Shown here: piece by piece, positions 14,801 to 15,023 of the stretch
Layout of the letters: every line of letters begins with the position of its first letter
Numbering within the stretch: the stretch's first letter is position 1
Source: CAYJAQ01 sp964368275
Lineage (GTDB): Bacteria > Bacillota_I > Bacilli_A > ML615J-28 > CAG-313
Assembly: GCA_964368275.1 (NCBI GenBank)
Contig: CAYJAQ010000037.1
Span: forward strand, 1 to 15,023
Reading direction: 5' to 3'
Length of the DNA: 15,023 bases
Translations under genes and position numbers: made by a program
Notes under the pieces: generated by a model
Seen by the model: only the letters and a program-made list of their open reading frames with translations
The model's database searches: none
Told to the model about the DNA's origin: nothing

Positions 14801-14942
14801 GATTATTGCTTTATCGGCTGATGCGTTTGATATTGATGTAAATGATTCCCATAATGTGGGAATGAATGATCACTTGTCAAAACCAATTGACCCGCAAGCA
14901 CTATATGACACAATTGAAAAACATTTAAAACAACATAACTAA
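11817..14942 (+). CDS. Soluble hybrid sensor histidine kinase with multiple PAS-like regions and receiver domain
   Basis: A 1041-residue protein from the ATG at 11817, which follows AAAAGGAG; an in-frame TTG at 11787 would add ten residues but lies upstream of that site. There is no signal peptide or transmembrane segment. Residues 1-640 hold four or five PAS-like sensory regions, roughly 20-115, 130-245, 260-375, 395-505 and 520-640. The first has a cysteine pattern (C29, C31, C59, C70, C73) including CY and PCEPC. A short coiled-coil linker leads to HisKA with the phospho-accepting H674 (SHDMRTPL). The HATPase has an N box (N788, N792), DNGIGM (825-830) and QGTGLGL (855-861). A receiver follows from about 915, with E921-D922, phospho-acceptor D968, S1000 and K1022. 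It should phosphorylate H674 and pass phosphate to D968, then to an Hpt protein encoded elsewhere. It is a monocistronic unit; signal and output are unknown. Confidence 0.95.
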   Translation: MPKIKDIKTENINLITQLIDDSASAIYVCDCETYELLFINQRVLLMTGKTAEAAKGKTCYQYLKNIDKPCEPCYMKSATRDSYNEREYSSPTTGKHYMTRGKIIDWGNRLALIEYLTDETDRVNEKEELHKMLDGLPGGVGIYNYYGNGRLEKVYLNDGYYKLIDSVREERNEFGGFSVLDAIYPADLANMQKELESAIEDNRQANADIRVLTGKGKYKWLNISANICAKNAEKCTLYAFYSDIDQLKNTQLQLSASYRAMEIASKNRGVSFWLYNLDTKQLKQEFQNVSPLNYPMIIENMPETMLGTGDIYPEDEPEAIRLYNDILADAKDSECTIRMMNHYTKKYEWQHMVYTRINDSIYNARVAIGFSSNVDYQQENQLRYEHELQLRKELMKDALTYYQLNLTTGIIEEYHSQLNDTLTLRKNISISDDTRNDILRNVYEEDRDILKNNLFSYSLLEHFKNGKTNVTVIYRKLIEGLGVRWIRSVASIMERPNSGELLAFIYSQNIDTEYKDRLAIESIMDEEIESLTVINVKTGLAHLVKVREDIEGLAVHHPFDFDKRMDSMLEKEINQLDKDLFEEFFKVEKIVKKLEMTNTIKVAFRLKEKDQRVMRKKCRAFYLDDTHEDIIIISRDITDLYEEEQRQKNILQQAVDTANAANHAKSDFLSRMSHDMRTPLTAILALSSDELIVGANDKVKDDYLEKIHSSGEYLLGIINDVLDMSRIENKRLTLQLEPYEASDFINTINTVIGQQCFLKGIKFEFKKNQMNTKWILIDRVRFNQIFVNLLSNAVKFTPKGGKIEFIIETISAHDKIRRKRYTIRDNGIGMSKDFLPYAFDSFAQENLLGNAANNQGTGLGLTIVKQLVDLMGGTIKVESELGKGTTFTVELDIEETDEPTSKKTEDNDNSIFTNLHILLCEDNFLNTEIVVNLLKRKGCIVECAANGQIGLEKFKNSEIGTFSVVLMDIRMPVMNGLDATTAIRALDRSDAKKVVIIALSADAFDIDVNDSHNVGMNDHLSKPIDPQALYDTIEKHLKQHN

Positions 14943-14970
14943 ATACGCTTTAATAAGCGTATTTTCTTTA
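14941..14970 (+). terminator. Terminator after the hybrid kinase
   Basis: AAATACGCTT (14941-14950) pairs over ten bases with AAGCGTATTT (14955-14964) around a TAAT loop, followed by a T-rich tail. The stem begins within the stop codon of the kinase. Confidence 0.82.
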
Positions 14971-14989
14971 ATAAAAAGGTGCTACTTTT

Positions 14990-15018
14990 TTGAATATTTT
15001 TATGAAACATGATATACT
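14990..15018 (+). promoter_or_regulatory. Promoter reading out of the window
   Basis: TTGAAT (14990-14995), a 17-base spacer and TGaTATACT with the -10 hexamer at 15013-15018. The gene it would serve begins beyond the right edge. Confidence 0.6.
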
Positions 15019-15023
15019 GAGGA

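Overview
The window is AT-rich bacterial DNA. All thirteen intact genes and one broken gene lie on the + strand, with short gaps, strong AGGAGG-type ribosome binding sites, sigma-A-like promoters and compact rho-independent terminators. The protein families point to a low-GC Bacillota lineage: a PiT transporter with a DUF47 partner, a UPF0173 hydrolase, AraC-GyrI and XRE-membrane regulators, Pr6Pr and a CotJC-type manganese catalase. An Erysipelotrichales- or Acholeplasmatales-like relative within Bacilli is my best guess, not a demonstrated assignment. UGA appears to be a normal stop codon: the XRE gene ends in TGA within an ATGA overlap, and tryptophans are written TGG. No rRNA, tRNA, CRISPR array, insertion sequence or phage gene was found.

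Layout. (1) 20-1790: a phosphate transport operon (PiT permease plus DUF47/PhoU-like protein). (2) 1792-2488: a UPF0173 metallo-beta-lactamase-fold hydrolase. (3) 2545-6389: two tandem, clearly paralogous membrane GGDEF-EAL proteins. The first keeps a complete EAL catalytic set. The second has lost nearly all of it and stops before the end of the domain. (4) 6401-7433: an AraC-family regulator with a GyrI-like effector domain; a perfect Shine-Dalgarno and in-frame ATG sit exactly at the domain boundary. (5) 7432-7924: remains of a small P-loop kinase gene broken by frameshifts, which retains a promoter. (6) 7953-9405: an unrecognised tyrosine-rich lipoprotein and a four-helix membrane protein. 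(7) 9462-10166: a short manganese-catalase-like ferritin-fold protein. (8) 10187-10933: a Pr6Pr-family membrane protein. (9) 10960-11722: an XRE regulator with a two-helix membrane tail, overlapping a two-helix membrane protein and preceded by an operator-like cluster of inverted repeats. (10) 11744-14970: a large soluble hybrid histidine kinase with several PAS-like sensory regions and a C-terminal receiver. (11) A promoter at the right edge reads out of the window.

No single pathway links the window. The recurring theme is signalling: c-di-GMP hydrolysis, a phosphorelay kinase and two one-component regulators, set among housekeeping transport and peroxide-defence genes. Nearly every unit has its own promoter and terminator, so most are probably regulated separately. 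The points most worth checking are the active/degenerate EAL pair, the internal translation start in the AraC gene, the decayed kinase next to an orphan lipoprotein-membrane protein pair, and the palindrome cluster before the membrane-anchored XRE gene.
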